Notes: generated from the letters alone by a model not told the origin. A stretch of 61,148 bases of DNA from Streptococcus equinus ATCC 9812 (GCF_000187265.1 NZ_GL698429.1:763162-824309); one strand, 5' to 3'. Shown: positions 22,247 through 33,305, counted from the stretch's first letter. Translations and numbers: made by a program.

Positions 22247-23377
22247 TTACTCCAATATAAATCTCTCCGCGACAGTGTCTCCCAAGAATAATCCTTTTTT
22301 GGTCATACGAACAACTTTGTCATCTGGCACTAAAAGCCCTTGGTTGCAAAGTTCCCTTACAATTTGTCCATAACGTTCTTCGAAAGACACACCGAATTTT
22401 TCTTCAAATCTAGCAATTGAAACACCAGATTTTTTGCGTAATCCTAAGAACAATTCCTCTTCCATCATCTCTTCTTTTGTCAAGGTTTCTTCTGACAATC
22501 GAGCATTGCCTTCTGAAATAGCCTTTAGATAATGCTGAATTGGTCCACGATTGCGATAACGCACACCATTCAAATAACCAGAAGCACCTGCTCCAACGCC
22601 ATAATACTCCGCATTATCCCAGTACATTAAATTATGGCGGCTTTCAAAGCCAGGTTTTGTAAAGTTTGAAATCTCATAATGCTCAAAGCCGTTTTTCTCC
22701 AACTCTGAGATAATGTATTCAAACATCTCCGCTTCCAAATCTTCTTGCGGCAACTGCAATTTACCGCGACGCATCTTATTCATAAAAACTGTGTGATGCT
22801 CTAAAATCAGACTATACAAACTCAAATGTGGAATATCAAGAGCAATTGCTTTAGCGACATTTTCTTTGACATCTTCCATCGTTTGCCCAGGAAGAGCATA
22901 AATCAAATCAATCGAAATATTATGGAATCCAGCTTTTTTAAGATTCTCAATCGTTGAATAAATCTGAGCTTCATTGTGGCTACGACCGATTTGTTTTAAA
23001 TGTTTGTCGTTAAAAGTCTGAACGCCGAGTGAAACACGGTTAACAGCTGAATTTTTCAGCACTTCAATCTTATCTTCAGTCAAATCACCTGGATTTGCTT
23101 CGATAGTGAATTCTTCCAAAACACTTAAATCCAAATGCTTTGTTAAATTCGTCAATAAATACTCCAATTGCTCTGCAGTAATTGAGGTTGGAGTGCCACC
23201 TCCGATATATAAAGTTCGCAATTTTTTGATATCATATGATTCAAATTCACGAATAAGAGCCTGCAAATAAGCATCAACAGGCTGATTTTTGATGAATACT
23301 TTTGAGAAATCACAGTAATAGCAAATTTGCGTACAAAATGGTATATGTACATAAGCTGATGTTGGTTTTGTTAGCAT
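22247..23377 (-). CDS. hemW: Radical SAM heme chaperone HemW
   Basis: 376 residues. Radical SAM cluster motif CTQICYYCDF (CX3CX2C) follows HIPF; the SAM-binding GGGTPTS and the HemW-type C-terminal winged domain (FEEKFGVSFEERYG, GLFLGDTVAERF) are present. Often misannotated as oxygen-independent coproporphyrinogen oxidase; the CX3CX2C motif and length fit HemW, which hands heme to client proteins. There is no Shine-Dalgarno: TATAAT ends six bases before the ATG, so the mRNA is probably leaderless. First gene of the operon with the thioesterase. Confidence 0.9.
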   Translation of the reverse strand: MLTKPTSAYVHIPFCTQICYYCDFSKVFIKNQPVDAYLQALIREFESYDIKKLRTLYIGGGTPTSITAEQLEYLLTNLTKHLDLSVLEEFTIEANPGDLTEDKIEVLKNSAVNRVSLGVQTFNDKHLKQIGRSHNEAQIYSTIENLKKAGFHNISIDLIYALPGQTMEDVKENVAKAIALDIPHLSLYSLILEHHTVFMNKMRRGKLQLPQEDLEAEMFEYIISELEKNGFEHYEISNFTKPGFESRHNLMYWDNAEYYGVGAGASGYLNGVRYRNRGPIQHYLKAISEGNARLSEETLTKEEMMEEELFLGLRKKSGVSIARFEEKFGVSFEERYGQIVRELCNQGLLVPDDKVVRMTKKGLFLGDTVAERFILE

Positions 23378-23383
23378 GACGTT

Positions 23384-23412
23384 ATTATAACATTTTTAAG
23401 AAAGATAACCAA
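23384..23412 (-). promoter_or_regulatory. hemW promoter giving a leaderless transcript
   Basis: Minus strand TTGGTT (23407-23412), 17-base spacer, extended TGTTATAAT with TATAAT at 23384-23389. Six bases (AACGTC) separate the -10 from the ATG, placing the expected +1 at the A of the start codon. Confidence 0.75.
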
Positions 23413-23423
23413 TGAAATAAACA

Positions 23424-23456
23424 CAAAAAGGTCTGAGCCTAACACCCAAACCTTTT
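23424..23456 (-). terminator. glmM terminator
   Basis: 7-bp stem AAAAGGT/ACCTTTT with a 17-base loop, followed on the minus strand by TTTTTGTG. Weak in form but correctly placed between glmM and the hemW promoter. Confidence 0.5.
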
Positions 23457-23470
23457 CTTTTTTATTGAAT

Positions 23471-24823
23471 TTAGTCGATACCGATTTCGTTACGAACAAC
23501 GTCAGCAATAGTATTTACATAGTAGTCAACTTCTTCATCAGTTGGCGCTTCAGCCATAACGCGAAGAAGTGGTTCAGTACCACTTGGGCGAACCAAAATA
23601 CGACCGTTTCCATTCATTTCTTCTTCCATCTTGCTGATGATTTCAGCGATTGCTGGCACTTCCATCGCTTTGCTCTTCATGCTATTTTCAACACGAATGT
23701 TAACTAATTTTTGTGGGTAAATAGTCACTTCAGCAGCTAATTCAGAAAGTGGTTTACCAGTTTCTTTCATAACTTTAACCAACTGAATACCAGTCAATTG
23801 ACCGTCACCTGTTGTGTTGTAGTCCATGATAATAACGTGACCTGATTGTTCACCACCAAGATTGTAACCAGATTTACGCATTTCTTCAACAACATAGCGG
23901 TCACCAACAGCTGTGATAGCTTTGTTGATACCTTCACGGTCAAGTGCTTTGTGGAAACCAAGGTTAGACATAACAGTTGTAACGATTGTGTTGTGAGCCA
24001 ATTGACCACGTTCAGAAAGGTATTTACCGATGATGTACATTACTTTGTCACCATCAACAATTTCACCATTTTCATCAACAGCAATCAAACGGTCACTGTC
24101 ACCATCAAATGCCAAACCAACAGCTGCACCAGATTCTTTAACAAGTGTTTGCAATTGTTCTGGGTGAGTTGAACCAACACCAGCGTTGATGTTAAGTCCA
24201 TCTGGATTTTCACCGATAACTGTAATATCAGCATCTAAATCTAAGAAAATATCACGTGCAGATACAGATGCTGAACCATTTGCAGTATCAAGAGCGACTT
24301 TCATTCCTTCAAGGCTAACACCTGTTGAAACAAGGAATTTTTCATATTTACGAAGTCCTTCTGGATAATCAACAAGTGTTCCAAGACCTTCAGCTGAAGG
24401 ACGTGGAAGAGTATCTTCTGGAGCATCAAGAAGAGCTTCGATTTCTAATTCTTGGTCATCAGCCAATTTGAAGCCATCACCACCGAAGAATTTAATACCA
24501 TTATCTTGTGCAGGGTTGTGACTTGCTGAAATCATAACACCAGCGCTAGCTTTTTCAGTACGAACTAGATAAGACACACCTGGAGTTGCTAAAACACCAA
24601 GTTTGTAAACTTCAATACCAACTGAAAGAAGTCCAGCTACCAAAGCTGATTCAAGCATTTCACCTGAAATTCGAGTATCGCGTGCTACAAATACTTTTGG
24701 ACGTCCTGTTTCATGCTGACTAAGAACATAGCCACCAAAGCGTCCTAATTTGAAAGCTAACTCAGGGGTCAACTCAACATTTGCTTCTCCACGAACACCA
24801 TCTGTTCCAAAATATTTTCCCAT
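23471..24823 (-). CDS. glmM: Phosphoglucosamine mutase
   Basis: Interconverts glucosamine-6-P and glucosamine-1-P on the way to UDP-GlcNAc. 450 residues, full length: [15 protein letters not shown], active-site Ser in [13 protein letters not shown], Mg loop FDGDSDR, sugar loop GEQSGH and the phosphate loop [11 protein letters not shown]. It is third in cdaA-cdaR-glmM; in other Firmicutes GlmM binds and inhibits CdaA. GGAGG lies 25 bases before the ATG, too far for normal use, but a perfect hairpin AGCGAAA/TTTCGCT lies between and would shorten the spacing to about ten bases. Confidence 0.97.
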   Translation of the reverse strand: MGKYFGTDGVRGEANVELTPELAFKLGRFGGYVLSQHETGRPKVFVARDTRISGEMLESALVAGLLSVGIEVYKLGVLATPGVSYLVRTEKASAGVMISASHNPAQDNGIKFFGGDGFKLADDQELEIEALLDAPEDTLPRPSAEGLGTLVDYPEGLRKYEKFLVSTGVSLEGMKVALDTANGSASVSARDIFLDLDADITVIGENPDGLNINAGVGSTHPEQLQTLVKESGAAVGLAFDGDSDRLIAVDENGEIVDGDKVMYIIGKYLSERGQLAHNTIVTTVMSNLGFHKALDREGINKAITAVGDRYVVEEMRKSGYNLGGEQSGHVIIMDYNTTGDGQLTGIQLVKVMKETGKPLSELAAEVTIYPQKLVNIRVENSMKSKAMEVPAIAEIISKMEEEMNGNGRILVRPSGTEPLLRVMAEAPTDEEVDYYVNTIADVVRNEIGID

Positions 24824-24937
24824 TATTCATTTAGCGAAAATTTCGCTTCCTCCATTACTAAATTCATTTTTACCAAAGAGTTGAGTTTTAACAACAACTC
24901 TCATTATTCACTAATAGACTATCTTTGTTATTATCTA

Positions 24938-25894
24938 CTATTTTTTTGTTGCTGTCAACTGTACAGTCACGACAGATGGCTCAACTGACACATTATCTGC
25001 GGCAAGATTAACATTTAAGCTTGTATCCTTCGTAATATTTGACACATTGACAGTTGCAACAACTTCGTTAACGGCATCAAGTGCTGCCTGACTTCCAGAA
25101 ATTGTTACTTGATCTTGATTCAGATTATAAGAAATATCCGAAACTTTATCATTCATCTTTCCAGTTAACTTAACCCTTACAGGAACAGTCTTGGTTAATT
25201 TCTTAACACTGACTTCAAGACGTGCCTTTGATGGGTTAATAGCGCTAGCTAGAATTGTTCCATCAGCAGAAACAGCTTGAAGGGCAACACGTCCGCTATA
25301 GTTGCCATTAAGAACTTCGTTTTCCGGAAGATTTGCAACAACGTGATCAATCTGATCAATGATTGATTCATCACTTGTCACTTCAACTTCTGAAACATCT
25401 GTTGAAACTTTTTTCAACTCAAAACCTGGCGCCAATTGACTGACGTCAACTTTGCCTCGAACATTGAATGTTTTTGTCTTTTTCTTACCGATTGTTACAG
25501 AAATATTGTTAGGTGAGGCTGTAGCGGTAACACCAGATGGCAAATTCATAACCTTTAGCGGAACTGTTTGAGTGCCTTCTCCTAGCCCCGTCAAATCAGC
25601 GACAACTTTAAAACTTCTTGTGTCGTTATTGATTTCTGAATCAAGTTTCACACGATTGATTGAGGTCAAATAAACTTCAGTCTCATAAGAATAACCACTA
25701 ATAAAGTATTTATCACTATCATATTTGATATCAATAGGCACATTAGTCAAAGTATGGGTATAAGTCTCAGTTGCACCTGAAACTTGTGAACCAACGTGCG
25801 TATAATTACTTGTTGTAGCAGCCAAAAATAGGAGAAGAGAAAGGAAAATTGACACAATAACCAACCAGAATTGACTATTGAAAAACTTTTTCAT
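24938..25894 (-). CDS. cdaR: CdaR (YbbR-domain) regulator of diadenylate cyclase
   Basis: 318 residues from ATG 25892-25894, overlapping the cdaA stop (ATGA) with GGAGGAAG upstream. One N-terminal membrane anchor (about 7-27), then an extracytoplasmic part built of three or four YbbR repeats (LTNVPIDIKYDSD, VPLKVMNLPSGVTATASPNNISVTIG, VEVTSDESIIDQIDHVVANL, VTISGSQAALDAVNEVVATVNV). CdaR contacts CdaA and tunes c-di-AMP production. Confidence 0.93.
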   Translation of the reverse strand: MKKFFNSQFWLVIVSIFLSLLLFLAATTSNYTHVGSQVSGATETYTHTLTNVPIDIKYDSDKYFISGYSYETEVYLTSINRVKLDSEINNDTRSFKVVADLTGLGEGTQTVPLKVMNLPSGVTATASPNNISVTIGKKKTKTFNVRGKVDVSQLAPGFELKKVSTDVSEVEVTSDESIIDQIDHVVANLPENEVLNGNYSGRVALQAVSADGTILASAINPSKARLEVSVKKLTKTVPVRVKLTGKMNDKVSDISYNLNQDQVTISGSQAALDAVNEVVATVNVSNITKDTSLNVNLAADNVSVEPSVVTVQLTATKK

Positions 25895-26739
25895 TTTTTC
25901 TTCCTCCAAAATTTTTGATACCAGTGTTCCTCTTCCTCAACTTCAGGAATCAAATGTGCACGAAGAATGGCTTCAAAGTTTTCTTTTGACAAATCATGTA
26001 AGAATTCACCCTTTGAAGTGATGGAAATACCACCAGTTTCTTCTGAAACGACAATAGTCAAGGCATCTGAGTTTTCAGATAAACCAATGGCAGCACGGTG
26101 ACGTGTCCCGAATTCTTTTGAAATCGCCATTGAATCAGACAAAGGAAGATATGAACATGCCGTTGCAACTTTATTTCCTCTGATAATGACGGCACCATCA
26201 TGCAAAGGCGTATTTGGAATAAAAATATTAATCAAGAGTTGACTTGAAATATCAGCATTCAAAGGAATCCCTGTTGAAATATATTCTTGTAAGGTCTGAG
26301 TTCGTTCGATTGAAATCAACGCCCCAATCTTACGTGGACTCATGTAAGCAACTGATTTAACCAGTGCTTCAACGAGTTTTTCTTCGTCACTAACTTGTTG
26401 TGTTTGTGAAAAAACTTGTGTTGAACGACCAAATTTTTCAAGTCCTGTTCGAATTTCAGGAGCAAATATAACAACACAGGCAATAACACCGTATGTGATA
26501 ACTTGATTCATCAAATAAGAAATTGTCGTAAATCCAATCCACTCAGCGATGAATTTTAATAGAATAAAGAAGACAACCCCTTGAATCAAGGACATAATTT
26601 TCGTACCTGCTAAGGCTTTTATTAATCTATAAATAAAATAGGCTACAATTAAAATATCTAGCAAATGAACAACAATAGTCCATGGATTTTCAACTAAAGT
26701 TGCCCAGAATTTGGCATCAATAGCCGCTAAATTTCTCAT
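25891..26739 (-). CDS. cdaA: Diadenylate cyclase CdaA (DacA)
   Basis: Makes cyclic di-AMP from two ATP. 282 residues: three N-terminal membrane helices (about 20-40, 45-65, 68-90), a linker, and the DAC domain with TPLHDGAVIIRG (DGA) and GTRHRAAIGLSE (RHR), both intact. c-di-AMP controls potassium and osmolyte uptake and cell-wall homeostasis. It heads cdaA-cdaR-glmM and is divergent from murT. The degrading enzyme Pde2 is encoded at 60172. Confidence 0.97.
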   Translation of the reverse strand: MRNLAAIDAKFWATLVENPWTIVVHLLDILIVAYFIYRLIKALAGTKIMSLIQGVVFFILLKFIAEWIGFTTISYLMNQVITYGVIACVVIFAPEIRTGLEKFGRSTQVFSQTQQVSDEEKLVEALVKSVAYMSPRKIGALISIERTQTLQEYISTGIPLNADISSQLLINIFIPNTPLHDGAVIIRGNKVATACSYLPLSDSMAISKEFGTRHRAAIGLSENSDALTIVVSEETGGISITSKGEFLHDLSKENFEAILRAHLIPEVEEEEHWYQKFWRKKK

Positions 26740-26832
26740 ACATACATCTCTTTTCTCTAACTAATTAAAACTACCTTTCTATTATACCACTTTTAAAGCA
26801 GATTTTCTTTATTAGAAAAGCCCTTTTTGTGG

Positions 26833-26838
26833 TACAAT
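26833..26838 (+). promoter_or_regulatory. murT extended -10 promoter giving a leaderless transcript
   Basis: TGGTACAAT with the -10 at 26833-26838, six bases before the murT ATG; no Shine-Dalgarno lies between and the -35 is weak. The expected +1 is at or next to the A of ATG. Confidence 0.6.
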
Positions 26839-26844
26839 ATTCCT

Positions 26845-28188
26845 ATGAAAGCAAACACATTAATGGGAATAACAGCTGGTAAAGCAGCTCACGCCATTCT
26901 TTCAAAAATGGGACGTGGTTCAACTTTGCCTGGAAAAATCGCCCTCAAATTCGACAAAGACATTTTAGATACGATTGCCAAGGACTATGAAATTGTAGTC
27001 GTTACTGGAACAAACGGTAAGACACTTACAACTGCTCTCACTGTTGGTATTTTACGCGAAGCATTTGGTGAAATCGTGACAAATCCAAGCGGTGCTAACA
27101 TGATTACTGGGATTACATCAACTTTCTTAACCGCTAAAAGAGCAAAATCCGGTAAGAAAATTGCTGTGCTCGAAATCGACGAAGCGAGCCTTCCCAAAAT
27201 TACTGAGTACATCACACCAAGCCTTTTTGTCTTCACAAATATCTTCCGTGACCAAATGGACCGTTATGGTGAAATTTACACAACTTACCAAATGATTTTA
27301 GATGGTGCTGCTAAAGCTCCTAAAGCTACAATCCTAGCTAATGGTGACAGCCCACTCTTTAATTCAACAAAAGTTGTGAATCCAGTAAAATACTATGGTT
27401 TTGACACTGAAAAACATGACCCAGAGTTAGCTCACTACAATACTGAGGGAATTTTGTGCCCTGAATGTCAAAATATCCTGAAATACAAACTAAACACTTA
27501 CGCTAACCTAGGTGATTATGTTTGTGAAAATTGCGGTTTCCACCGTCCAAAACTCGATTACGCTTTGACTGATTTGACAAAAATCACAAATACAACATCA
27601 GAATTTGTCATTGATGGTCAAGATTATAAGATCAACGTTGGTGGTTTGTACAATATCTACAACGCACTTGCTGCTGTTTCTGTTGCGGAATTTTTCGGTG
27701 TCGAGCCTGAAAAAATCAAAGCAGGATTCGACAAGAGCCGTGCTGTCTTTGGTCGCCAAGAAACCTTCAAAATTGGTGACAAATCATGTACCTTAGTTCT
27801 TATTAAAAACCCAGTTGGTGCCAGCCAAGCACTTGATATGATTAAGTTGGCTCCTTATCCGTTTACACTGTCTGTTTTGCTTAACGCAAACTATGCTGAC
27901 GGTATTGATACAAGCTGGATTTGGGATGCGAATTTCGAATCTATCCTTGAGATGGATATTCCAGAAATCTTCGCTGGTGGTGTTCGCCATTCTGAAATTG
28001 CACGCCGCCTACGTGTCACTGGCTACAACGAAAACAAAATCACAGAAGCTGAAAGTCTCGAAGATATCATGGCATTAATCGAAGCGCAGCCAACTGACCA
28101 TGCCTACATTTTGGCTACTTACACAGCTATGCTACAATTCCGAGAAATCTTGGCTAACCGTCATGCTGTTGGAAAGGAGATGAACTAA
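26845..28188 (+). CDS. murT: Lipid II isoglutaminyl synthase, ligase subunit MurT
   Basis: With GatD amidates the D-Glu of lipid II to D-isoglutamine. 447 residues from ATG at 26845. Mur ligase fold: ATP loop [15 protein letters not shown], middle domain DQMDRYGEI, and the MurT-specific Cys4 zinc ribbon [15 protein letters not shown]...YVCENCGF (about 203-232). C-terminal DUF1727 domain with [16 protein letters not shown]. Joined to gatD with one base between stop and start. The six-codon upstream extension would begin with TTG inside the promoter and is rejected. Confidence 0.95.
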   Translation: MKANTLMGITAGKAAHAILSKMGRGSTLPGKIALKFDKDILDTIAKDYEIVVVTGTNGKTLTTALTVGILREAFGEIVTNPSGANMITGITSTFLTAKRAKSGKKIAVLEIDEASLPKITEYITPSLFVFTNIFRDQMDRYGEIYTTYQMILDGAAKAPKATILANGDSPLFNSTKVVNPVKYYGFDTEKHDPELAHYNTEGILCPECQNILKYKLNTYANLGDYVCENCGFHRPKLDYALTDLTKITNTTSEFVIDGQDYKINVGGLYNIYNALAAVSVAEFFGVEPEKIKAGFDKSRAVFGRQETFKIGDKSCTLVLIKNPVGASQALDMIKLAPYPFTLSVLLNANYADGIDTSWIWDANFESILEMDIPEIFAGGVRHSEIARRLRVTGYNENKITEAESLEDIMALIEAQPTDHAYILATYTAMLQFREILANRHAVGKEMN

Positions 28189-28189
28189 G

Positions 28190-28978
28190 ATGACTTACAC
28201 TTCACTACAATCTCCTGCAAACAAGGATTATCAATTTGAGCTTAACGTTGCTCATCTTTACGGAAATCTTATGAATACCTATGGTGACAACGGTAATATC
28301 TTGATGATGAAATACGTCGGTGAAAAATTAGGTGCTAAAATGACCTTCGACATTGTCTCACTCGGAGATGATTTCGACGCTGATTATTATGACATGGTCT
28401 TCTTTGGCGGGGGACAAGATTACGAACAATCAATCGTCGCAAAAGACCTTCCAGGTAAAAAAGAAGCTATCGCTGATTTCATCAATAAAGATAAAGTCAT
28501 CCTTGCTATCTGTGGTGGCTTCCAATTGCTTGGTCAGTACTACGTTCAAGCAAACGGTGAAAAAATTGATGGACTTGGTGTCATGGGACATTACACTCTT
28601 AGTCAAAATAACAACCGCTTCATCGGAGATATCAAAATTCACAACGACGAATTTAATGAAACATACTATGGCTTTGAAAACCACCAAGGTCGTACCTTCT
28701 TGTCTGAAGATGAGAAACCTCTAGGTATGTGTGTCTACGGAAATGGTAATAACAAAGAAGACGGCACTGAAGGTGTTCATTACAAAAATGTCTACGGTAG
28801 TTACTTCCATGGACCAATTCTCTCACGTAATGCAAACCTTGCTTACCGTCTTGTAACAACTGCTTTGAAAAACAAATACGGCTCTAGTATTTCACTACCA
28901 AGCTACAATGATATCCTTTCAAAAGAAGTCGCCGAAGAGTATGCTGATACTAAAAGCAAGGCTGAATTTGGAAAATAA
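28190..28978 (+). CDS. gatD: Lipid II isoglutaminyl synthase, glutaminase subunit GatD
   Basis: Glutamine amidotransferase that supplies ammonia to MurT. 262 residues; class I CobB/CobQ-like glutaminase with the nucleophile Cys in [12 protein letters not shown] and the catalytic His in [22 protein letters not shown] marks the oxyanion region. GGAG at the murT 3' end serves as ribosome site. Amidated stem peptides are needed for normal cross-linking in streptococci. Confidence 0.95.
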   Translation: MTYTSLQSPANKDYQFELNVAHLYGNLMNTYGDNGNILMMKYVGEKLGAKMTFDIVSLGDDFDADYYDMVFFGGGQDYEQSIVAKDLPGKKEAIADFINKDKVILAICGGFQLLGQYYVQANGEKIDGLGVMGHYTLSQNNNRFIGDIKIHNDEFNETYYGFENHQGRTFLSEDEKPLGMCVYGNGNNKEDGTEGVHYKNVYGSYFHGPILSRNANLAYRLVTTALKNKYGSSISLPSYNDILSKEVAEEYADTKSKAEFGK

Positions 28979-28984
28979 AAACAA

Positions 28985-29013
28985 AAACGTCTGATAATTT
29001 CAGACGTTTTTTT
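28985..29013 (+). terminator. murT-gatD terminator
   Basis: 10-bp stem AAACGTCTGA/TCAGACGTTT with a short loop, then T7; directly after gatD. Confidence 0.85.
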
Positions 29014-29113
29014 GTAAATACATCCAGTAAATCTTTGACCTAATCCACCTAATGTCATAAAATTAAGTTGTAGAGAAAACGTTAGCGTTACACGATTAAG
29101 ATTGGAGGAAAAG

Positions 29114-29383
29114 ATGGGATTATTCAATAATGTAAAAGGCGAAAGCACATTTTCAACTGCATCTGGTTCTGATGGGCTAAAATATGTCGTCCTTCAAGTT
29201 ACCCTAAAAGAAAAATTCATCGGGACTGGTTCAGGAAACCTAACAGAGTTAGAAAAAGTTATCAACGAACAAGCTAATAAAGGCTACCGTTTACACACAA
29301 TCACAACTACAAATGGAGGCAGCAAAGGACTAAGCGGTGCTGACCGAATCCAAGCTACTATGGTATTTGAGAGAATCGACTAA
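29114..29383 (+). CDS. DUF4177 domain protein
   Basis: 89 residues, function unknown. From MGLFNNVKGE, the start with GGAGG eight bases upstream; an earlier in-frame ATG would overlap that site. The C-terminal half (LTELEKVINEQANKGYRLHTITT... ATMVFER) is the DUF4177 pattern of a small alpha/beta cytosolic domain. Monocistronic between the gatD terminator and its own terminator. Confidence 0.75.
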   Translation: MGLFNNVKGESTFSTASGSDGLKYVVLQVTLKEKFIGTGSGNLTELEKVINEQANKGYRLHTITTTNGGSKGLSGADRIQATMVFERID

Positions 29384-29410
29384 TATCATCTCACCTAACA
29401 ATCAAGCGTA

Positions 29411-29448
29411 CAAAAACAGAACCCAGCCAAGCTGAGCTCTGTTTTTTT
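29411..29448. terminator. Bidirectional terminator between the DUF4177 gene and the lipoprotein gene
   Basis: Interrupted stem beginning ACAGA and ending TCTGT with inner CAGC/GCTG, T7 on the plus strand and A5 on the left. It serves two convergent genes. Confidence 0.7.
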
Positions 29449-29887
29449 ATTGTTTAGTGTAAATATCTTGATCACCATCAGCTTCAGTCAAGATGAGCTG
29501 ATTACCATCCAAGCGATAGTCTTTTAGATCATCACCAACCAAAATAGTCTGCTTACTAGCATCAACCTTAACCTGTTCAACATCAACTTCACCATCATTT
29601 TCCTTGCTTTCAAGACTACCAGCACCGTCTTTGATGGTCAATGTCTTAACTTCATCAGCTTCTTCCAAAACATAAGTCCCATCTAATTCTGTCGACTGTG
29701 TTTCTACTGCAGATGCTTCTGAACTTGATGGAGTCGTTTCAGATGAGGCTGATGTTGTTGAACTTGACGCCTGTTGGCTTTGGCTACTACTTGCTTGACT
29801 TGAAGAATCAGTAGCTTGATTTGCCTGACAAGCACCTAAGAAAATGCTCAGCAACGCTACTCCTGTTAACTTAACAATTTTATTCAT
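29447..29887 (-). CDS. SP_0198-type lipoprotein
   Basis: 146 residues from ATG 29885-29887 (GGAGG upstream). Signal peptide MNKIVKLTGVALLSIFLGAC with lipobox LGAC, so it is lipid-anchored outside the membrane. A Ser/Gln/Thr-rich linker (about 22-68) is followed by a small beta-rich domain: LDGTYVLEEADEVKTLTIKD ... VLVGDDL-like ILVGDDLKDYRLDGNQLILTEADGD. It resembles the SP_0198 family of streptococcal lipoproteins of unknown function. The frame is open upstream but the lipobox and ribosome site fix the start. Confidence 0.75.
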   Translation of the reverse strand: MNKIVKLTGVALLSIFLGACQANQATDSSSQASSSQSQQASSSTTSASSETTPSSSEASAVETQSTELDGTYVLEEADEVKTLTIKDGAGSLESKENDGEVDVEQVKVDASKQTILVGDDLKDYRLDGNQLILTEADGDQDIYTKQ

Positions 29888-29998
29888 AACGAAACCTCCG
29901 ATATCGTTTTTGTAGAAGAGATTTATCAAAGGCTAATGATAACGTAAGAAACGTTTAAACGATTCTAACAACTATTATAGATTTATTTTTTCATCGTC

Positions 29999-30028
29999 AT
30001 TATAACACTATCTTGTAATCGTTGTCAA
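29999..30028 (-). promoter_or_regulatory. Promoter of the lipoprotein gene
   Basis: Minus strand TTGACA (30023-30028), 18-base spacer, TATAAT (29999-30004): both boxes are consensus. The resulting 5' leader is about 100 bases and contains a GTTTAAAC palindrome at 29953-29960. Confidence 0.8.
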
Positions 30029-30101
30029 AGAATTATGCTGAGTTTTTTATTAAAGTTATGTCAATCAAAATAATAGAATAACAATAAATTAACACTTTTA
30101 C

Positions 30102-30135
30102 ACAAAAAAGACTCCGTCTTAATAGACAGAGTCTT
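30102..30135 (-). terminator. eno terminator
   Basis: Stem AAGACTC-GTCT/AGAC-GAGTCTT with one mismatch, then T6 on the minus strand. Confidence 0.8.
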
Positions 30136-30156
30136 CAAACTTGATATAATCAGAGA

Positions 30157-31526
<1,370 letters not shown>

Positions 31527-31603
31527 ATAAAAACGAGAATTTTTAAAAATCGCTACCAACTTTCATGACTTTTTCCATAAATTGGGATTAAAACAGTCCA
31601 AAT

Positions 31604-31632
31604 CTGACAGTTTAGTAAATTTAACTTATAAT
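31604..31632 (+). promoter_or_regulatory. yueI promoter
   Basis: CTGACA (31604-31609), 17-base spacer, TATAAT (31627-31632), 29 bases before the yueI ATG. Confidence 0.75.
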
Positions 31633-31661
31633 AGTTGTAAATAAACCATGGAGGTTATGAT

Positions 31662-32114
31662 ATGGCTGATTTAGAAAGTAAAGTACTGCAGGCTGCAACA
31701 GGTGAAAAACGCCTTAATCCCGATGAACAACGTCTTTATTTTGGAACGTTTGCAGAGCGTGTGGTACTATCTATTCCGCTTGAAGATAGTCGTTTAGAAG
31801 ATGTTCAAAAACGTTTCAGTGACATTTTAAAAGAGTTAAACGGCAAATATGATACTTTGTCAGTTAAAATTTCACCAAAATTGTCCGTTTCAAATCAAGT
31901 CTTTTACATGAAAATTGCTCAAGAGCTAGGAAATCAAGCAACTATCGTCGATGAAAAAAATGCTCAATCACCATATGGTATCATTGTGCACTCTAATCAG
32001 GCTGAAAATGTCGATAACCCTCTCCTGTCTGAACAATTTCCGACACAGCAAAAAGAAACAAAAGAAGCCCCTGCTAAGAAAGGCTTCTTATCAAAATTAT
32101 TCAAAAAGAATTAA
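31662..32114 (+). CDS. yueI: YueI family protein (DUF1694)
   Basis: 150 residues, cytosolic. The pattern YFGTFAERVVLSIPLEDSRL and FYMKIAQELGNQATIVDEKNAQSPYGIIVHSNQAEN matches the DUF1694/YueI family (L7Ae-like alpha/beta fold), whose role is unknown. The C-terminal tail EAPAKKGFLSKLFKKN is basic. GGAGG precedes the ATG. It runs convergent to the glycerate kinase gene, and the two stop codons overlap by four bases with no terminator between them. Confidence 0.85.
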   Translation: MADLESKVLQAATGEKRLNPDEQRLYFGTFAERVVLSIPLEDSRLEDVQKRFSDILKELNGKYDTLSVKISPKLSVSNQVFYMKIAQELGNQATIVDEKNAQSPYGIIVHSNQAENVDNPLLSEQFPTQQKETKEAPAKKGFLSKLFKKN

Positions 32115-33226
32115 TGAATTTTTACCGCTAATAGGTTACCAATATTTTGAGCGGTACGTTCTAGATTTTCTCTAGCTTTTGCTAAGGTTTTTTCCAAAGT
32201 TTCAACGTTTGAGATAATCGGGAATGCCGCCTGAATATTTGAATTTGGAAATGATGGTAAGTCATTTTTTAGGCTACCGCAAATGGCAATAACAAGTTTA
32301 CCTCGTGGAGTTCGCTGTGCAACGCCAACTGGTGCCTTGCCTGAAAGGCTTTGTTTGTCCATGCGACCTTCACCAACAATGATAATATCAGCATTTTTTA
32401 CACGTCGGTCAAAGTCAAGGATGTCAAGGACCGCGTCTATGCCAGAAATGATTTCACCGCCTGTAAAGGCTGATAGACCTGCTGCCATACCGCCGCCCGC
32501 TCCTGCTCCAGCTATCTCAAGAACAGCTGGGAAGAAAGTTTGATAGAATTTTTCCATATCCTTATCAACGCTTGCGAAGTCATCTTCTGCAAGCCCTTTT
32601 TGACCACCAAAGATATAAGTTGCACCGTTGGGTCCGCATAATGGATTCGTAACATCAGTAATAACTGTAATTCTTACATTCGATAAATCCCAGTAGCAAT
32701 CTTCATACGACACCATTGCTATTTCTCCGAGGTTCTTCCCAATCGCAGCCACTTCGTGACCTGATTTATCAAAAAAGCGATACCCTAGACCTGCTGCCAT
32801 CCCAAGACCACCGTCATTGGTTGAGCTGCCGCCAACGCCAATCATGATTTCCTGCACACCATTTTCGACCAAATGACCAATCATTTCACCGACACCTCGA
32901 GTTGTTAAGGTCAATGGATTACGCTGCTTGAGCGGAACTTTTTCTAAGCCACAAATATCAGCCATTTCAAAAATAGCTAGTCGACCATTTGTTGCATAAT
33001 GCGCTTCGACAGTGTCACCAAGTGCACCAGTTACAGTACAAGTTTCACGTTTTAAATGTAAACCGTCTGTTAATGCTTCAAGTGTTCCTTCACCACCATC
33101 ACCTACTGGCATCAAATCAAATGTCGCATTTGGCAAAGCTTTGCGAAATCCATTTTGAATTGATTTTGCAACTTCAAGTGCTGATAAGCTTTCCTTAAAT
33201 GAATCAGGTGCAATCAAAATATGCAT
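32111..33226 (-). CDS. Glycerate kinase (GlxK/GarK family)
   Basis: Phosphorylates D-glycerate. 371 residues from ATG 33224-33226, with GGGAG upstream; the open frame beyond has no ribosome site. MHILIAPDSFKESLSALEVA with the family Lys-Glu-Ser motif, MPVGDGGEGTLEAL, GVGGSSTNDGGLGMAAGLGYRF, and GAGAGGGMAAGL. Monocistronic. In streptococci this gene is often unlinked to other glycerate genes, as here, so the physiological source of glycerate is not evident. Confidence 0.93.
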   Translation of the reverse strand: MHILIAPDSFKESLSALEVAKSIQNGFRKALPNATFDLMPVGDGGEGTLEALTDGLHLKRETCTVTGALGDTVEAHYATNGRLAIFEMADICGLEKVPLKQRNPLTLTTRGVGEMIGHLVENGVQEIMIGVGGSSTNDGGLGMAAGLGYRFFDKSGHEVAAIGKNLGEIAMVSYEDCYWDLSNVRITVITDVTNPLCGPNGATYIFGGQKGLAEDDFASVDKDMEKFYQTFFPAVLEIAGAGAGGGMAAGLSAFTGGEIISGIDAVLDILDFDRRVKNADIIIVGEGRMDKQSLSGKAPVGVAQRTPRGKLVIAICGSLKNDLPSFPNSNIQAAFPIISNVETLEKTLAKARENLERTAQNIGNLLAVKIH

Positions 33227-33305
33227 GGTACCAACTCCCTTATAATTTCTTAATACTATTATATAATTTTTTATACGAAAGAGGTTGCAAAAACACGAAA
33301 GCATG

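Noticed and set aside
29946..29966. cre-like AAACGTTTAAACG in the lipoprotein leader
   Set aside because: Only the core fits; the 3' half deviates from the CcpA consensus at three positions, so I list only the palindrome and no cre site.
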